From Paragordius varius (Eukaryota > Nematomorpha), in contig OZ176056.1 in the NCBI GenBank assembly GCA_964247055.1, positions 3,224,001 to 3,288,000 on the forward strand: a stretch of 64,000 nucleotides of DNA, written 5' to 3'. The notes beneath the pieces are model-generated. The model saw only the letters and a list, made by a program, of their open reading frames with translations. It did not search any database and was not told the origin of the DNA. Below, piece by piece: positions 11,678 through 24,903 of this stretch. Position numbers and translations under genes: made by a program. Position 1 is the stretch's first letter. Every line of letters starts with the position of its first letter.

Positions 11678-13745
11678 ATGCTTCCAAAAATCACGTTTCG
11701 CAGCAAAGTAAAATCTATTATCGCCCACATTAATTCCACTGAAAAATGTCTTCAATCCAGATTTATATATAAGAAAGTACCATAATTCCTTAATATTTTG
11801 TTAATAGCTCATCAGGTTTATAAAAACAGTAGTAATATTGGCGTTTACGTAAATTTGCCTGATGAAATTGAGACTCATTTCTTTATTGATCATATACTTT
11901 CCACAGGGAAGCGCTGTTATATTCCTCACATAGTTTTTTTTACAGCTAATATTGTAGGATTTTTCTAGCGACACAAATCACATGAAAATGACCTTGTTAA
12001 AACATATAAATGAACTGCTCAGTGGTACAAAAAATAAATACAAAATTAAACAAATTGATGGAACTGATATAAAAGATGTATATGAAGAAGGACAAAGTAT
12101 ATATTTAATGGCATAAATTTTCGAATTACAGCAATAATAATTTTTGGAATCGGAATCCTATAATAATAAAATAATATTTGGTAAACTTTTCTAGTGCTTT
12201 TTAGTAAAAATATTATTTATCAAGATTATTGATTTATGTTTAACGGTACTCTACGGTCACCCATATAAAAAAGTCATATGACTTTTTGATAATATTTTTA
12301 GAGATTTATATGGTAACAACCATTTTCGACTTTAATATTAATTACAATACACTGTAAAGTATAAACTCTGTATAAATACCGCGTATAATAGACACAAATG
12401 TGAAACTGCAAATGGCGTCAAAAATCTTAAAATAAGGGTAAAATATTGGAAAAAACTGGAGATTAAGGTAAAAAATATAATCAGCACTAAAAACCAAGGA
12501 TTATCTTCATCCTTCGCAAACCTTTAAACTATTGATTTATGTGTTTTACAAGTCGAAAAACATCAGGCCTTATATTTTGGATTACCCTTGGTGTTTGATC
12601 TATGAAATCTTTAGGTAAAATTGGAAATTTTTGTCCAAATCTAAGCTTAGATTTACAGTAGAATCCCTTTCCCTAATGCACCGATTGTAGGATAAATCCG
12701 CATTATACCTTTTTGGAAACACAATTTAATTTTTTTGATAAAATCCTTTGAAAAAAATTATAAAAACTGATTTTAATTTTTTTCATAATTCTTTATGAGA
12801 ATTTCATAATGACCATAATCCGTTTTTTTGGGAAGACGTTTTGAACAATTATAGCTTAAAACTAGGGCGTTAATCGGAGAAATGCATATCATCACCACAA
12901 GTTAATTTGTTATTAGGCCTATTTATTTAAACTCACATAGGGAGGTAGGTTAGAATCTTCTAACATGGCAACGCTGCTTCTCTCTTGAAATTTAAAAAGG
13001 GGTGCTTTCTTGTTATAGTTATCTTGAAATAATTGTATGACAGACTATGCTTTTTTTTAACTCTGTGATTTTAAGGGCTATTTAGTGAAGTAAAATTAAA
13101 CATGTAACTTCCGCCCTTTACTACTATTGAACAAATGGTTTATTTAAGATAATTTTATTTAACATACTTTGGTTTTCCGAAAATGGTTGCGCTCTACAGA
13201 TGGTCATGTTTTGCCCAGCGGATAATTTGAAAAAATATTAAACTAAATTTGCCTGGGGATGCCTGTAAATTAATATAGTCTCATAACTTGTGCCAAATTT
13301 TATGACTTTTTTTGTACAAAATGTCTTTTTACACGCGACAGGGGCACAAAAATGTCGTTCCAATATCTTTGACTTTATAGTAAATTTTTTTTATTACTAC
13401 ACGTTTTCCGTAAAATTGTCTCAAAACTAAAATATTTTTAGCCATTTTTTTCGTAATTTTATATGTATATATCAGGTTTAGATATGCTCATTGTACCTGG
13501 GTTGGCTTTTACCCCGTCAGGACATCGATTGGGTCGTGGAAAAGGGTTTTATGACACATATCTTCATCGAATAAAACAATTGTCGCTAGAAAAATCTAGA
13601 AGTAAATCATATAAAAACTAAAGTAGATGCAAATTTAATCAAAATGCCATACTGTATTGGAGTTTGTTTTAAAGAATGCGTATTTCCAGAAATTCCGGTG
13701 GAACCTCATGATTTCGTCGTATCAGAGGTGTTATATATGCCTTAA
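11678..13745 (+). pseudogene. MTHFS: 5-formyltetrahydrofolate cyclo-ligase (MTHFS)-like locus, frame not continuous
   Basis: MTHFS converts 5-formyl-THF to 5,10-methenyl-THF with ATP in one-carbon metabolism. The plus strand carries the family in order: N-terminus from ATG 11678 (SKVKSIIAHINSTEKCLQSR), YKNSSNIGVYVNLPDEIET (11816-11932), TNHMKM (11969-12096), then after a 1.4-kb intron GLDML-like [12 protein letters not shown] and the substrate/ATP-loop motif [15 protein letters not shown] (13476-), ending CIGVCFKECVFPEIPVEPHD and stop at 13743. The 12096/13476 junction is a clean phase-1 intron. Three joins are not clean: an in-frame TAA at 11783 unless a 39-base intron (11777-11815) is removed, a frame mismatch between 11932 and 11969, and a frame change near 13605-13620 that only a 22-base intron would explain. 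It may be a pseudogene, carry sequence errors, or use micro-introns. Family assignment is firm; function is not. Confidence 0.7.
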
Positions 13746-14163
13746 ATATGAATGCGCACAGCAAACCCCATGTAAAAAGTCGTCTGGGATGGTGTGTGGG
13801 ATATGGTACCTATTGTACCTGTTCTAATCATTTAATTCAATTTAATTATGTATTTGTTTAATAAATTATATATATATTTTATTAATTTGTTTTAGCATAT
13901 TTTGCCTAATATTTTTCTTACGATCCTAATCCGTATTATTGTGATAAAATGTTTTTTGGTTGTAACAGGTGATCTACCGACCCTTTAACAATTTTTTAAT
14001 GCCTGAATTTCAAAACTTTAATGACTTTTATTCTCAAAATCTCTTAAAAAAAGCCACTTTTTTGAAACAATCCAATATGTGATTTTCGACTTAATTTTAA
14101 TCTGAGTTTTTCAACTTGGTCGAAACGATGATTGCAATGGATTTATAGAATATTATTTGAGAA

Positions 14164-14417
14164 AGTAAAAACTGAAATTATACGGACAAAACGCAAAAAT
14201 ATAGACAATTTTTTTTCTAAAAGACAACAATACTTTTTAAATCTTGATTTATTTCAATATAACACATTTTAATGACAAAGTGTGAAATAAAGATATATAA
14301 TACTAACATTATCAATTCTAATTGTAACTAAATAGCTTATATGGGAATGGTTTTCTTTTATAAAAAAATATTTGTCTTTATATTTTCACGTTTTGCGTAT
14401 AATTTCGATTTTTACTG
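14164..14417. mobile_element. Tc1-like MITE, family T, copy 1
   Basis: An imperfect palindrome whose left end reads GTAAAAACTGAAATTATACG followed by ACAAAACGCAAAAATATA and whose right end is the inverse, closing with TTTTTACTG before TA. Same family as 51518-51770 and 53363-53622. No coding capacity. Confidence 0.7.
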
Positions 14418-14519
14418 TAATAGTTTTCAATGTTAAGATTTGTTTTTGAGATTTCTTTGTGTGGTTAATTAAAGTAGGGAGTTATAATGTAGCTTGTATT
14501 AAAATTTTTTAAAGTTGTA

Positions 14520-14707
14520 TCGATATTGAAGCACTCATAGATTTAATTTATAACTCTAAGGATGATTTATGGGCTAACTCAAGAGAGTTGCACATTTGTT
14601 TGGAACTAATAATTTACAAAGGACATATTATATATGATATAGACAATCCAATTTGGGTTTTAAAAATATATTCAGGAGCCAGTAATAAATATCCCCAAGT
14701 TAATGAT
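14520..14707 (+). other. Short open segment, possible OTU-like or transposon-protein remnant
   Basis: An open segment of about 60 codons without its own ATG reads DDLWANSRELHICLELIIY and later NPIWVLKIYSGASNKYP. The pattern W-x-x-x-x-E-L followed by a hydrophobic strand recalls OTU-type domains found in many mobile-element proteins, but the match is weak. It lies between two MITEs and has no clear splice partners. Confidence 0.25.
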
Positions 14708-14840
14708 GTATGATAAATGTCCGATATAAGATTTACGCATTAGTTATATTATTATATATAATAACTAATTTTTATTCACATTAATGTATAAACCAATAAA
14801 AATTTTGAAGTCAGAATTTCTATTCAAAATTGGGTTAGAG

Positions 14841-15128
14841 CAGTGGTCACCCTATAAAAATCTAAAGGAGAGCGCGAAAAATTTGGAGAATTTAGTTAAA
14901 AAATATGACCAGAAAAATTTCAAGGCTTTAAGGTGCAAATTATCAAGATTTGTCACCGATATGGAAAAAATATTTCAAAAATTGCAGATACAAGGATCTA
15001 ATTGATTGGAATTTTTATAATATCATAATATATTTTACATTTTATCTTGGATTTTTTTCAGAGGGGGGCGCAAGAATTTTGATATTCAATTTGGTTGTGG
15101 ACGTGAACAAAAAAAATTGGGAACCATA
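14841..15128. mobile_element. Small non-autonomous hAT element
   Basis: It starts CAGTGGTCACCC and ends with TTGGGAACCATA, the loose inverted ends usual in hAT elements, and is flanked by a perfect 8-bp repeat GGTTAGAG (14833-14840 and 15129-15136). It is 288 bp with no transposase. An apparent 73-codon reading frame starting at 14784 runs across its left boundary and is therefore a chimaera of flank and element. Confidence 0.8.
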
Positions 15129-16298
15129 GGTTAGAGATTTATAATGGCTTTAATAGTTTATTTTTTAAAAGATTAAAATCCTATATTTTAAACTTATGAT
15201 AATAACACATTTGGCTAATGCTTTATACATTTTTATTATCAAAAAATTTATAAATTTTATAAATATTAATTTTACTACAAAATCCTTGTTTTAATTACTC
15301 TCTATATAACCAATTAAAAAAAGTTTTGAAAAGATATCTGGTAGTTTGCACATGAAATATGTATAAATATATTTTATGTATTTGGCAACTATATTTAAAA
15401 TTTGTCAAAAACACAATGTGATAAGATATTAAGCACATAATTTCAAATCCTAAATATCCTTAATTCAAAATTTGAAAAAAACCATATGCCACTCCTCCTA
15501 TATAAAAACATAAAACTTAATTAAATTTAACCATTTATTTTTATACTACTATGAAATTTTCGGCGATTTTCATTACAATTTTCATAGGATTCCTATTTTT
15601 GATCACTTGTTTAGGTATTTTTATACGTGATTTAATTTTAAATTTTTTAATAATTTGGCCTTTATCTGAATGATCTCAATAGCTTCTGAAGAGGTAAAAT
15701 AATTACTTAAATACGGATTTTAAGAAATTATATTATTTGGTACTTAATTTTAATTTTGGTAATTTTGGTAATTTTTAAACGCAAACTTTTCATTTTTCTC
15801 TTTAATAAAAAATGATGTCTAAGATTGTCAAATGTTAAATACAATTTTGTTTATTTAAAATACCTTTTTTGATTGCTAATTTTAATATTATTGATTATTA
15901 TATGCGTCTTTTAATTTGTTAATTGAAAAATTAATCTATTATTATGGTCTTTATATTTTACAAGTCAATATTTTATTAAAATATATTTATTTCTCTTTTA
16001 ACAATTAAAAAGTTCCATTTTACCAATAATATGTGTCTCTTTAATGATGTAAAAAAACCAAATTAAATTATTATTCATAAAAACGCACCATATATTATTT
16101 GATAAAAACTACAGTATGAATAAGTTTACATTGCTAGAAAATCAAATAACATAGTATATACAACAAAGGGCAGTATTGGCTTGTAGTTATTTTTTCACAC
16201 TTTTTACTATTATTAACCAATAATAATTCTCTTTGCTGCATATATGCTATTTGGCAATAATTTTCTATATATATATACTTACTCACACTGTAATATAT

Positions 16299-16632
16299 AT
16301 ACCATTTACAGTCCAAATTCACCCTTGAACAATTCAAATTCACCTTTGAACAATTTAAATTCACCCTAAAAATAAATTATGTATTTTTGAACTAATATAA
16401 CTCATTATTAATATGAAATATATGGTTATGTTATAGTTTATTATTTTTTCAGTATTATTTTAATTTAATACAAAATTTTTATTTTTTAAAAATATATAAA
16501 AATATTGGTAATTTTTAATATTAAAAAACATATATTTTATTTGAGGGTGAATTTGAATTGTTCGAGGGTGAATTTGAATTGTTCGAGGGTGAATTTGAAT
16601 TGTTTAAGGGTGAAATTGAATTGTAAATGGTA
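16299..16632. mobile_element. Subterminal-repeat MITE (family S), copy 1
   Basis: The ends are TATACCATTTACAG and its inverse GTAAATGGTATA. Inside each end lie tandem units of about 21 bp with core CACCCTTGAACAATTCAAATT: about three on the left and four, inverted, on the right. The middle is A+T-rich with AAAAATAAATTATGTGTTTT-like sequence. It sits in a TA tract. Small open frames over it (repeated RVNLNCS) are only translations of the repeat. Confidence 0.8.
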
Positions 16633-16838
16633 TATATATATATATATGTGTATATATATATATATACAGAGTTTCCTTGTTCGGAATAAACGTAGCCCTT
16701 GTTCTTGCCATTCTCATCCCAATAGATTAGTGCCTTCTTCGGGGTGTAGGTATTTTCTCTATTATCGAAAATTTTATTTTACTTTTCCTTTTTTATTAAA
16801 TTTATAAATTAATCAATATGTAGAATAAATATTTATAT

Positions 16839-17013
16839 ATAGTAGCGTATGGCATAAAACATTATTTGTCCATAATAGAATAAAAAATGTTATTTTTTTA
16901 AAAAAACAAGGGGATATTATAGATATGCGTATATGCAACTCTGCTTGTTTTTTATAAAAACTTTTTTTTATTCTTTTATAGACTAATATTGTTTTACTCC
17001 ATACGCTACTGTA
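16839..17013. mobile_element. Short palindromic MITE
   Basis: The left end AGTAGCGTATGGCATAAAAC and the right end CCATACGCTACTG (preceded by AATATTGTTTTACT) are inverse to each other, with poly(A)/poly(T) arms between. TA lies at the right junction. About 175 bp, non-coding, probably Tc1/mariner-related. Confidence 0.6.
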
Positions 17014-19890
17014 AAGAGTTTTATGCCGTTAATTTTAAATGTTGCCTGCCTATTTATTTAAAAAAATGCACTTTAAAAATTTGCATATCAAAGTTGGTTT
17101 TTAAAGGATTATATGCATACAAATGACATTCAATTGATCAAAGTTTAATACATTAAAAAATTAATTAATTAATTAAACACTTTGATAAATTTTTTTTGGA
17201 TATTAATTTATTGACCTGAATAATTTACTGATTATACCAATAGAATTTCGTATTAAATGTTATAAATACAATACGCTTTTATTTTAATTTTGCAGATCTT
17301 TTGCACTTATATAAAAGGGTTTAATCAAAAGCCCTAAATGTGTATATCCATAATTGTTCCATATATAATTATTTATCACAACAATATATGTGGGATTTAT
17401 AAATGATATTGGTAAATAAAATGCAAATACCTTCAATATTTTGATTAATAATAAATCTTTTTAAAATTTTTTAATATATAGGGGATATATTGACTGCAGG
17501 GCTCATGGCCGCCCCTATATAGCTTGTCCAAGTAATTTGAAGTTCAATGGGGACAGTCAAGTTTGCGATTGGCCTAACAATGTACGATGCCGATGTTAAT
17601 AAATTGAGAAAACTTTTTAAATTTAAATTTTATTTTGAAAATATTTTTAAAGATCATATATATAATTTTTATTCTCTCCTTTATAATAAAGCTAATAAAT
17701 GTGTATAGATTTATGTAAATTTGAGTAAATTAATTTTAAAATGAACAAATTTATAAACAAACAAATAATTTCAAGCATTTTAAAATATGATAAAATTGCA
17801 TGGCTTCGATGTAAAGGTAATTAGTGTTAAAAGTCAAATATAGGTCCAAAGCCTGTATATATTTAGAGATAAATTAAAATTTGCTACATTAATTGGTATA
17901 AAAAACGGCTTTTATTTTAAACTGCGGTTCTTAGTCTCAAAAGAAACGCTATTAAAAATAAAACAATGGTATTTCTTTTACAACCATAAAGCATTATCCA
18001 ATTTTATGAATACTGTTTTATAACCTTTAAAATGGGTAAAAAAATAAATTTTTGATAGCCCCTAAGATTATTAAATATTTTTTATATCGAATTAATCCTT
18101 TTACTATTTGATTGCTCAAATCTCTACTATTAAGGTATAGTATATGCCGATTAGAATTTGTTAAACATTTTAAAATAAAGAATATGATGTTGACTTTGAA
18201 TTTCTCCAGAGAATTTTTTATAAATATGGCTTACAATCGGAATAAAAAAGCAAAAATGGCGTGGGTTTGAGAACTATTCTTGTAACATTTCTGATCAATT
18301 AAAACCCAATATTTCAACTAGTGTGCATATCGACAATTAAATTATAAAAAAATCTGTAGCCTTATCTTCTGAAAAATATTCTAATTATGTGAAGTAGTTT
18401 CTTTTAATTGGACTTATAAAATTTATCTATATTCAGTATCGTGACCAGATATAATAAATGATAAATTCCGATTTGTAATTAGATTCAGAGGTAAAATTTA
18501 CTATATGAGCATAAACAATTTTATTATCCAATCAATTTTTAAATACCAAGTCTTTTTTTTCTATTACTCGAGTAAATTTGGATTTCTTTTGAAAAACCTT
18601 CATACCACAAAAATTGATATTATAACTCTGATTAAAAATTTACAAAATTGTTCATCAATTATTATTTTAATAAGGTAATTTTTCAATTTTTTTATAAAAA
18701 TTTAAGGTAAATTTTATTGATACCGTATAATGATTATACCCAGGCTTATTTAAATAGTTCTGTGTTTTTTTCTCCTTGTGAGAAAGCGTTAAGAATAAAA
18801 TTAAACGCAATTTTCTAAATTTATGACTAATTAATTATCAATATAAATTTTAAGCAAGCTAAATTTTATAGTGGTACACAGATATATATGCAGAACAAAG
18901 TTGTAAATTGTAGTTATATATATAAATATATATATTTGATTGGAATATCTTACCCAAATTCTTATACAGACGCTTAAATAGAATACTGCCCAGTTTTACA
19001 ATTATTTTCGTGGCGCAGTAGCTATATAAATCTATTTTACTTATCTTTTTTAAAAAATATCAGTTAGTTTTAACTTATGAATTCTTGGGCACCGCATTTT
19101 ATATTACACAAATAGATGATTAACATATTTTAAAAATTTAAAAGGAAAAATTTTAAGTTCCCATTTTTGTCCTTAAAGAAAATCCATAAAAACTTTTGAA
19201 TTGCAAAAGGTAGCAGGTTATTCTATAAAGTGCATTTTAGCCGGTATTATCCATTGGTATTTATAATCACATAGGCTTTTTAAAAAAATTTAGCTCATTA
19301 GAAAAAAAAGACGTTCTTTAAATTATTTCCCCAAATATTAAAAAATAAACTGAGATTTAGTAATTATTTAACATTAATATATCATTTTTTTTTTGAATGT
19401 GAAATTTTTCTGTATTTATCACTGTTTACATCATATTTTCTTAAAAATATAATACATACCTTTCTTTTCTCACCTTTGTTTTACATTTTTGTTTTGTTTT
19501 TAAAATTTTGTACATTTTTTAGCTAAAACATATTAGTATTTTACTGTAAAACAGCAATGTCTTAAATTTTTAGAAATATTTATTTATGTATATATTAAAA
19601 TATATCCGATTCGAAGATCAAGGTATAAATATATATATTTAACAAATAATTTACACCCATAGAATTAATTTATTTTTTAAAAATTTATTTAATTTTTTCA
19701 ATTTTTTATGATCATGATTGCCATGATTTATTTTTTTAATGTGGAATTTTAAATTACATATAAATATATTTTAACCACTTGAAAAATATTGTAATTATAT
19801 ATTATATAATTATATATATGTGAAATATTTAAAATAGGGATTGAATTTTTATTATTTAATTACACCATTTAAATAAAGGAGAATGGAATA

Positions 19891-19928
<38 letters not shown>

Positions 19929-21350
19929 TATACGACAATTAAATTTTTTTACCTGCTTCAATGTAAAATGTATTATATGTAATTTATATTTATTAAAATA
20001 AAATAAAATCAAAAAATCTTGAAAAAAAAACATTTATAGATGATGTGTTTTATTACATCAATGTTAATAAATTTTTTACATTGATAGGTTTTTTTTTGTT
20101 AAAAATGTATTTATATTTAAAATTTTAATTTTGAAATTTTTACAATGTGTGAATTCCAATCATTGAGGTAATTATTTAATTTTTAATAAATTTTTTTTTC
20201 GTAAAAATATTTTTTATTTTTCCAATAAAATTTTGCCCAGGTAAGGAAAGAGTACAATGTACTTAAAAAACTGTTAACTAGCTGGTTGAGCCTTTTTAAA
20301 GAATATAAAGGGTTGTCCATTTTTATTATAGAGGAATGAACAAAAAAAAACCTGGAAAAAATCGATAAAATGCCTTAAATTTTTTTTAGACTTAATATAT
20401 TTTATACGAATTTATGAATTCTGATTATATATTAGGCTGACAAAACTCTTTATAAAGATTTTAAGAAGATTATTCACTTTGGTAAAAAATTTAATAAAAG
20501 ATGTTATATTTTGGGCGTTTTGACATATTTTAAGGTGTTGATTAGTACCTTTCTTATACAAGTATGATATATAAAAATTCAAACAAAGTTTTTTATTAAT
20601 TAAAAATAGTTGACAAAAGATAAATTTTTAATAAAATAATTTGTTCTAATTCTATTATGAATGATTCAGCATATTTTGCTTAAAATAATTATAATATCTA
20701 AATCGGTAAAAATTTACAGTTTCTTAGAAAAAACATTATTTTGATATAATAAGGTTAAGTCAATTTTTTTTAATTTTATTTTAATAAAAATTTTTTTTCC
20801 ATATTATATAATTAAATATAGGGATTAATTTATTTTTTTGTTCTCATTTGTCTTTTATAACAGTTTATATGAATAATTATGTCATCAAGATGCATAGAAT
20901 AATTATATTTTTTAAAATAATAGTTAATCTATTTTTACAAACACGACACACGATATACTAATTACTTTTTTTAATTTAAAATAAAAAAATATTTTTTTCA
21001 TAAAAAAAATTATTTTAATTCTTCAATTTTTTTATAAATTCCACACATGAGTGCTGAAATTTCCAAGGACAATAAGTAAAATATTTATATTAATTTTTTT
21101 CATCGAATAAAAATTTTAATCTTTAACTTTTTAACTTCTCTAAAAGCTAAGTTAAATTATTTTTTGTAAAAATTAGTTTAATTTAAAATTTACCTGGAAA
21201 TATTTTGCAAAAACATTAAAAAATGTAATTATATTTATTTTTATAAATGATTTAATATAAATTATTAATGTGTTTTCATTATCGCTTATTTTTAAATAAT
21301 TTTTCATTCTCCATCAGAAAAGATCATTGATCTTTGTGTGTTGTGCACAC
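17014..21350. other. A+T-rich intergenic stretch
   Basis: No gene, exon-like segment or bounded element can be supported here. The stretch is dominated by A/T runs, with a long TA tract at 19896-19932. It separates the MITE cluster from the promoter of the large plus-strand gene. Confidence 0.5.
19896..19932. repeat. (TA)n microsatellite
   Basis: A near-pure TA dinucleotide run with one phase slip. Confidence 0.95.
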
Positions 21351-21372
21351 TTTTTACATTTGCCAGCCAGAA

Positions 21373-21402
21373 TATATAAAAAAACGAAATTTTAACGCAG
21401 TT
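21373..21402 (+). promoter_or_regulatory. Candidate core promoter of the 2,620-residue protein gene
   Basis: TATATAAA at 21373-21380 is followed 25-30 bases later by CGCAGTTATA, a plausible initiator, about 200 bases ahead of the ATG at 21598. The local G+C is higher than in the preceding kilobases. Inferred from sequence only. Confidence 0.35.
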
Positions 21403-21597
21403 ATAGCGGAAAAAGTATTTAGTTATATAATTTTTATAACGGTAATTTTTTAATTATTTCACATTAATTTTTGATTCTAAAATTGATTTTTTGTGTTGTG
21501 TGATAGCTAACTAAAATTTTTTATTCAAATCAATTCCAATTTCAACCAAAAGACTTTAAAACTTTAAAAAAACGCGCGACAAAGATTCTGATAAAAT

Positions 21598-22924
21598 ATG
21601 GTGGAAAATAACGAGGAAGTTTTCGACACATTTTTTCAATGTCTAATCTGGTTAATACTATTTTTCCTCGTATTCTCAAAATGGATTGTGATTTCATCCG
21701 TGGGTTTAGGGTTTGCCTTATACTTACATAATATTGTTTCGAACAGCGCTTTAGCGGACGAAAAAAATGGCGGACTAAAATCAAGAGCATCAGCAGACAA
21801 ACGGATAAAATTGGAGGCAAAAAAGAAGAAACTAGAAACATCTCAATCAAAAAAAGTTATTTCAAAAGTTGAAACTAATCCGAAACCATGTTCTAAAAGC
21901 GATTTACCCATGTCACTTGCGACCTTATGTCACCAAAAATTTTTTTTACAAGCAAATAAACCTATAACTAAAGTTATTGAAAATAAAAATATTGTTGACT
22001 GTTTCAATCGTGATAATCCCTGTAAAATATTTATGAATCTCGATTATACCCATGAAAGCGTTTCAGAATCGTGCCAAAGACTTGAGAACAATAATAATAA
22101 TTTATTATATTTTGATGATTCGGAAAATGTTCTTCAAGGACACCGTAGAAAGGTAAAAAATGTTTTTAGCAAATGCGATAATACAAATTTCGCACTTGCT
22201 GACGAAATTACACAGGTAAGCAAAACTTTTAATAATGTTAAAACATGCAATTTATTTACGCATAACTATACCATTACTCATAATATTAAACCTAAAAATA
22301 ATAATGGATGTACTACTAAAACAAAATCAAATTATCAAAAACTATTTTATAAAATCGGAAAATCCTACCAGGAGGAATTCAATAAAATTTCTTTTTTTCG
22401 GCAATCTTTAAATGATAATTTTATATTCTACAAAAAATTTTGGAATCCAGATAATATTTCACATGAAAATTTCATAAATAGCCGAAAGCTAAAACAATAT
22501 GTTTGTAAAACATTATTACGTAGCACTTCAACACACGTAATAAATTATTACAACAGCAATTTTTGCAAACATGAAAATTTCCATGATGTTTCTTTGAGTC
22601 TTGATACATTATTATTTATGGATGAAAAAAACCGACAAAGTTATAAAAATATACATCCACTAAATTCCACACCGAAAAGGCTTGATATAAATAGCTTGCA
22701 TAATTCAATTTTGCCATTTTTTGACAAAAAACAGCCGAAATATTTGGAAACATATGGAAATAACTTTTTTGATTACAATTCTACCTTTCGAAATGATTTA
22801 TCAATTAGTTTGGATGAAATATTTTATAAACCGATTTCGACTCCTGAAAAGCCTTTAACGTTATATCGTTCAAAATCTATTCTTTTATTAATGCCATCAT
22901 CCGCAAAGAAACCATTGAATACAG
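21598..22924 (+). CDS. Large orphan membrane-anchored protein, exon 1 (residues 1-442)
   Basis: I do not recognise this protein. The first exon starts MVENNEEVF and has a hydrophobic block at residues 12-47 (CLIWLILFFLVFSK, then WIVISSVGLGFALYLHNIV) broken by Lys28, which looks like two helices or a membrane hairpin near the N-terminus. A very basic stretch follows at about residues 69-81 (KRIKLEAKKKKLE), expected to face the cytosol. The rest is rich in Asn, Lys, Ser and aromatic residues with no domain I can name. The exon ends ACA G at a GTAATT donor in phase 1 and joins 36563, where the codon is completed to Gly. Reading on past the donor gives only 37 more residues of low quality before a stop. 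Reading frame length and the phase match to the next exon make it a real gene. Confidence 0.75.
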
Positions 22925-24903
22925 GTAATTTTACGCTTAAAATTTTTTTAAAACAATTATTTTACATTTATTTTATATGGATAATTTTTTGCATACGGAT
23001 AATTTTAAATAATATTTCATGCGTATTTCTATAATTTATTGACAGGTTTTGCGGTTTTTTGACATTTTTATTAGCCAAAATTAAAAAATTGCTAAATCCG
23101 AGCACAAAGAGTTAAATTAATGGATAAATGATTTAGAATTTTATAAAATTCAACTAAGAATATATATAATAAATTTTTGGGGTAAAAAAACTGTTTTAAT
23201 TCAAAATTAAATATCTCAATTTTAAAAAAACATTTCTTTACATAATTATGTTATAACGCTGTTTTCTGCATACAATTTTTTTAAAAAATCTATTCTTAAT
23301 TCAGTTTCAAATTTTAATTGAGCTTAAACAGGATTTATTTTAAAATTACAAATTGAGATCCTAGCATTTCATCCGCCTTAAATTAGAAAGTATTTTATTA
23401 CAAACTTCCGATTCATAAAATACCTTATTAATTAATTGGAAATCATTTAATATTAAACTTTTTTGAACAAAACCTATTTTTATCCCTATTACATAAATTA
23501 ACTAAACTAGGCATAGTATGGGGCATAAAGGGGTGTATACATGCCACAAAATCCAATTTTTATAAGAAAATCGATTTTAAAAAATTTAAAAAGTTGTTAT
23601 TAAGAAAATAATTTAATACATATACATTTTCACATATTTTGTTTTTAAATAAAAATATTTCGATTCTAAAATCTATACTCATAGAAATATATGAAAAAAT
23701 ATTTATTTTAAACTATTATCCTATTTATTCAAAATATATTATTTATTTTAAAATAATAAATTATTAAATTTAATTCAATTCCCCCTTGGCATTTTATGAA
23801 GCCTAAACCTAGTTAGCTAATATTTTATTTTTTTTAGTTTTATAAATTTTAATTTTCATGTTAAGATCTTAATTACTAAATTTGGCCTTTTATAATTATA
23901 TTATTAATATTTTTACATTAGATATATTACAAAAATAATGTTTAAAATTTACACATTCTAAAGATCGAATATTTCATAAAATAAAATTATTTAAAATATG
24001 ATCTATCAACTGTTGTATTGAGCAAAAAAAATTACCTTGACTCGTTATATTTAAGCAAATCTTTATGCAGAAATTAATTTATATTCCAAACATATCAAAT
24101 AACCATTGCATAAAAAAATAGATATTATTTTAATTTTAAATAAATATTTTTTAGAAAATTGAATACAGATATCAAAATATTTTTTAACATAAATTTATTG
24201 TAAGAAGTATCAAAGGTGTGTTTTGCATTGTTTAAATAGTTTTAAGTTTTAATTTTACTAAAAAAATTTTTTGTCATTTCTTTTAAATAAACATGAGGAT
24301 GTTCTGTCTAAGTTTTTATTTATATTATAAAAAAGAAATAATAATTAATTTTTAGATGTATATCTTTTATACTACAAAATAGGTAATAAGTAATGCTAAC
24401 ATCTTATATTGGAAAATTTCGTTTTTTTTTATCAATAAAAATCTTTAAAAATCTTATGTATTGGTGACACAGTTTTTTGTTGTTTGTCTTTGTGTTGCAA
24501 AACTTATATTTTTCCTTAAATATAAGGAAATGGAAAAATTAATTTTGAAAAGAAGGTAGGAAGAGAAAAAAAAGGTAAATTTTAAAAATTATTTTTTAAA
24601 CAAATTGAAAAGTTACAAAAATTTTTTGTATCTGATCTTGAAATTTTAATTACTATTCTTATTCAATAATTTTAAATGAGCGAATATTATCAAGATGGAT
24701 CCTAGACTTTTCTTACAAAGTATGTTTTTAAATTTTTTTTTAGATATAATATAATTTTGTAGAGAATATTATAATCTAGATAGAAATATATAATTATGAA
24801 AAGAATTTAAAATTACGAAATTTTGTAATATATTCCAAGATTTGTCCTTTATCTTATTAAAAATCACTCAATCAGTTTTTAATTTTTTATTAGTATTCTA
24901 AAT

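Noticed and set aside
14784-15005. 73-codon plus-strand frame rich in Lys/Leu
   Set aside because: It crosses the left boundary of the hAT MITE at 14841, which is marked by a perfect target duplication, so it is a chance fusion of flank and element.
16134-16807. Open frames with repeated RVNLNCS/KVNLNCS motifs on both strands
   Set aside because: They are translations of the 21-bp subterminal units of a MITE in a frame without stops; 21 is a multiple of three, so a peptide repeat appears automatically.
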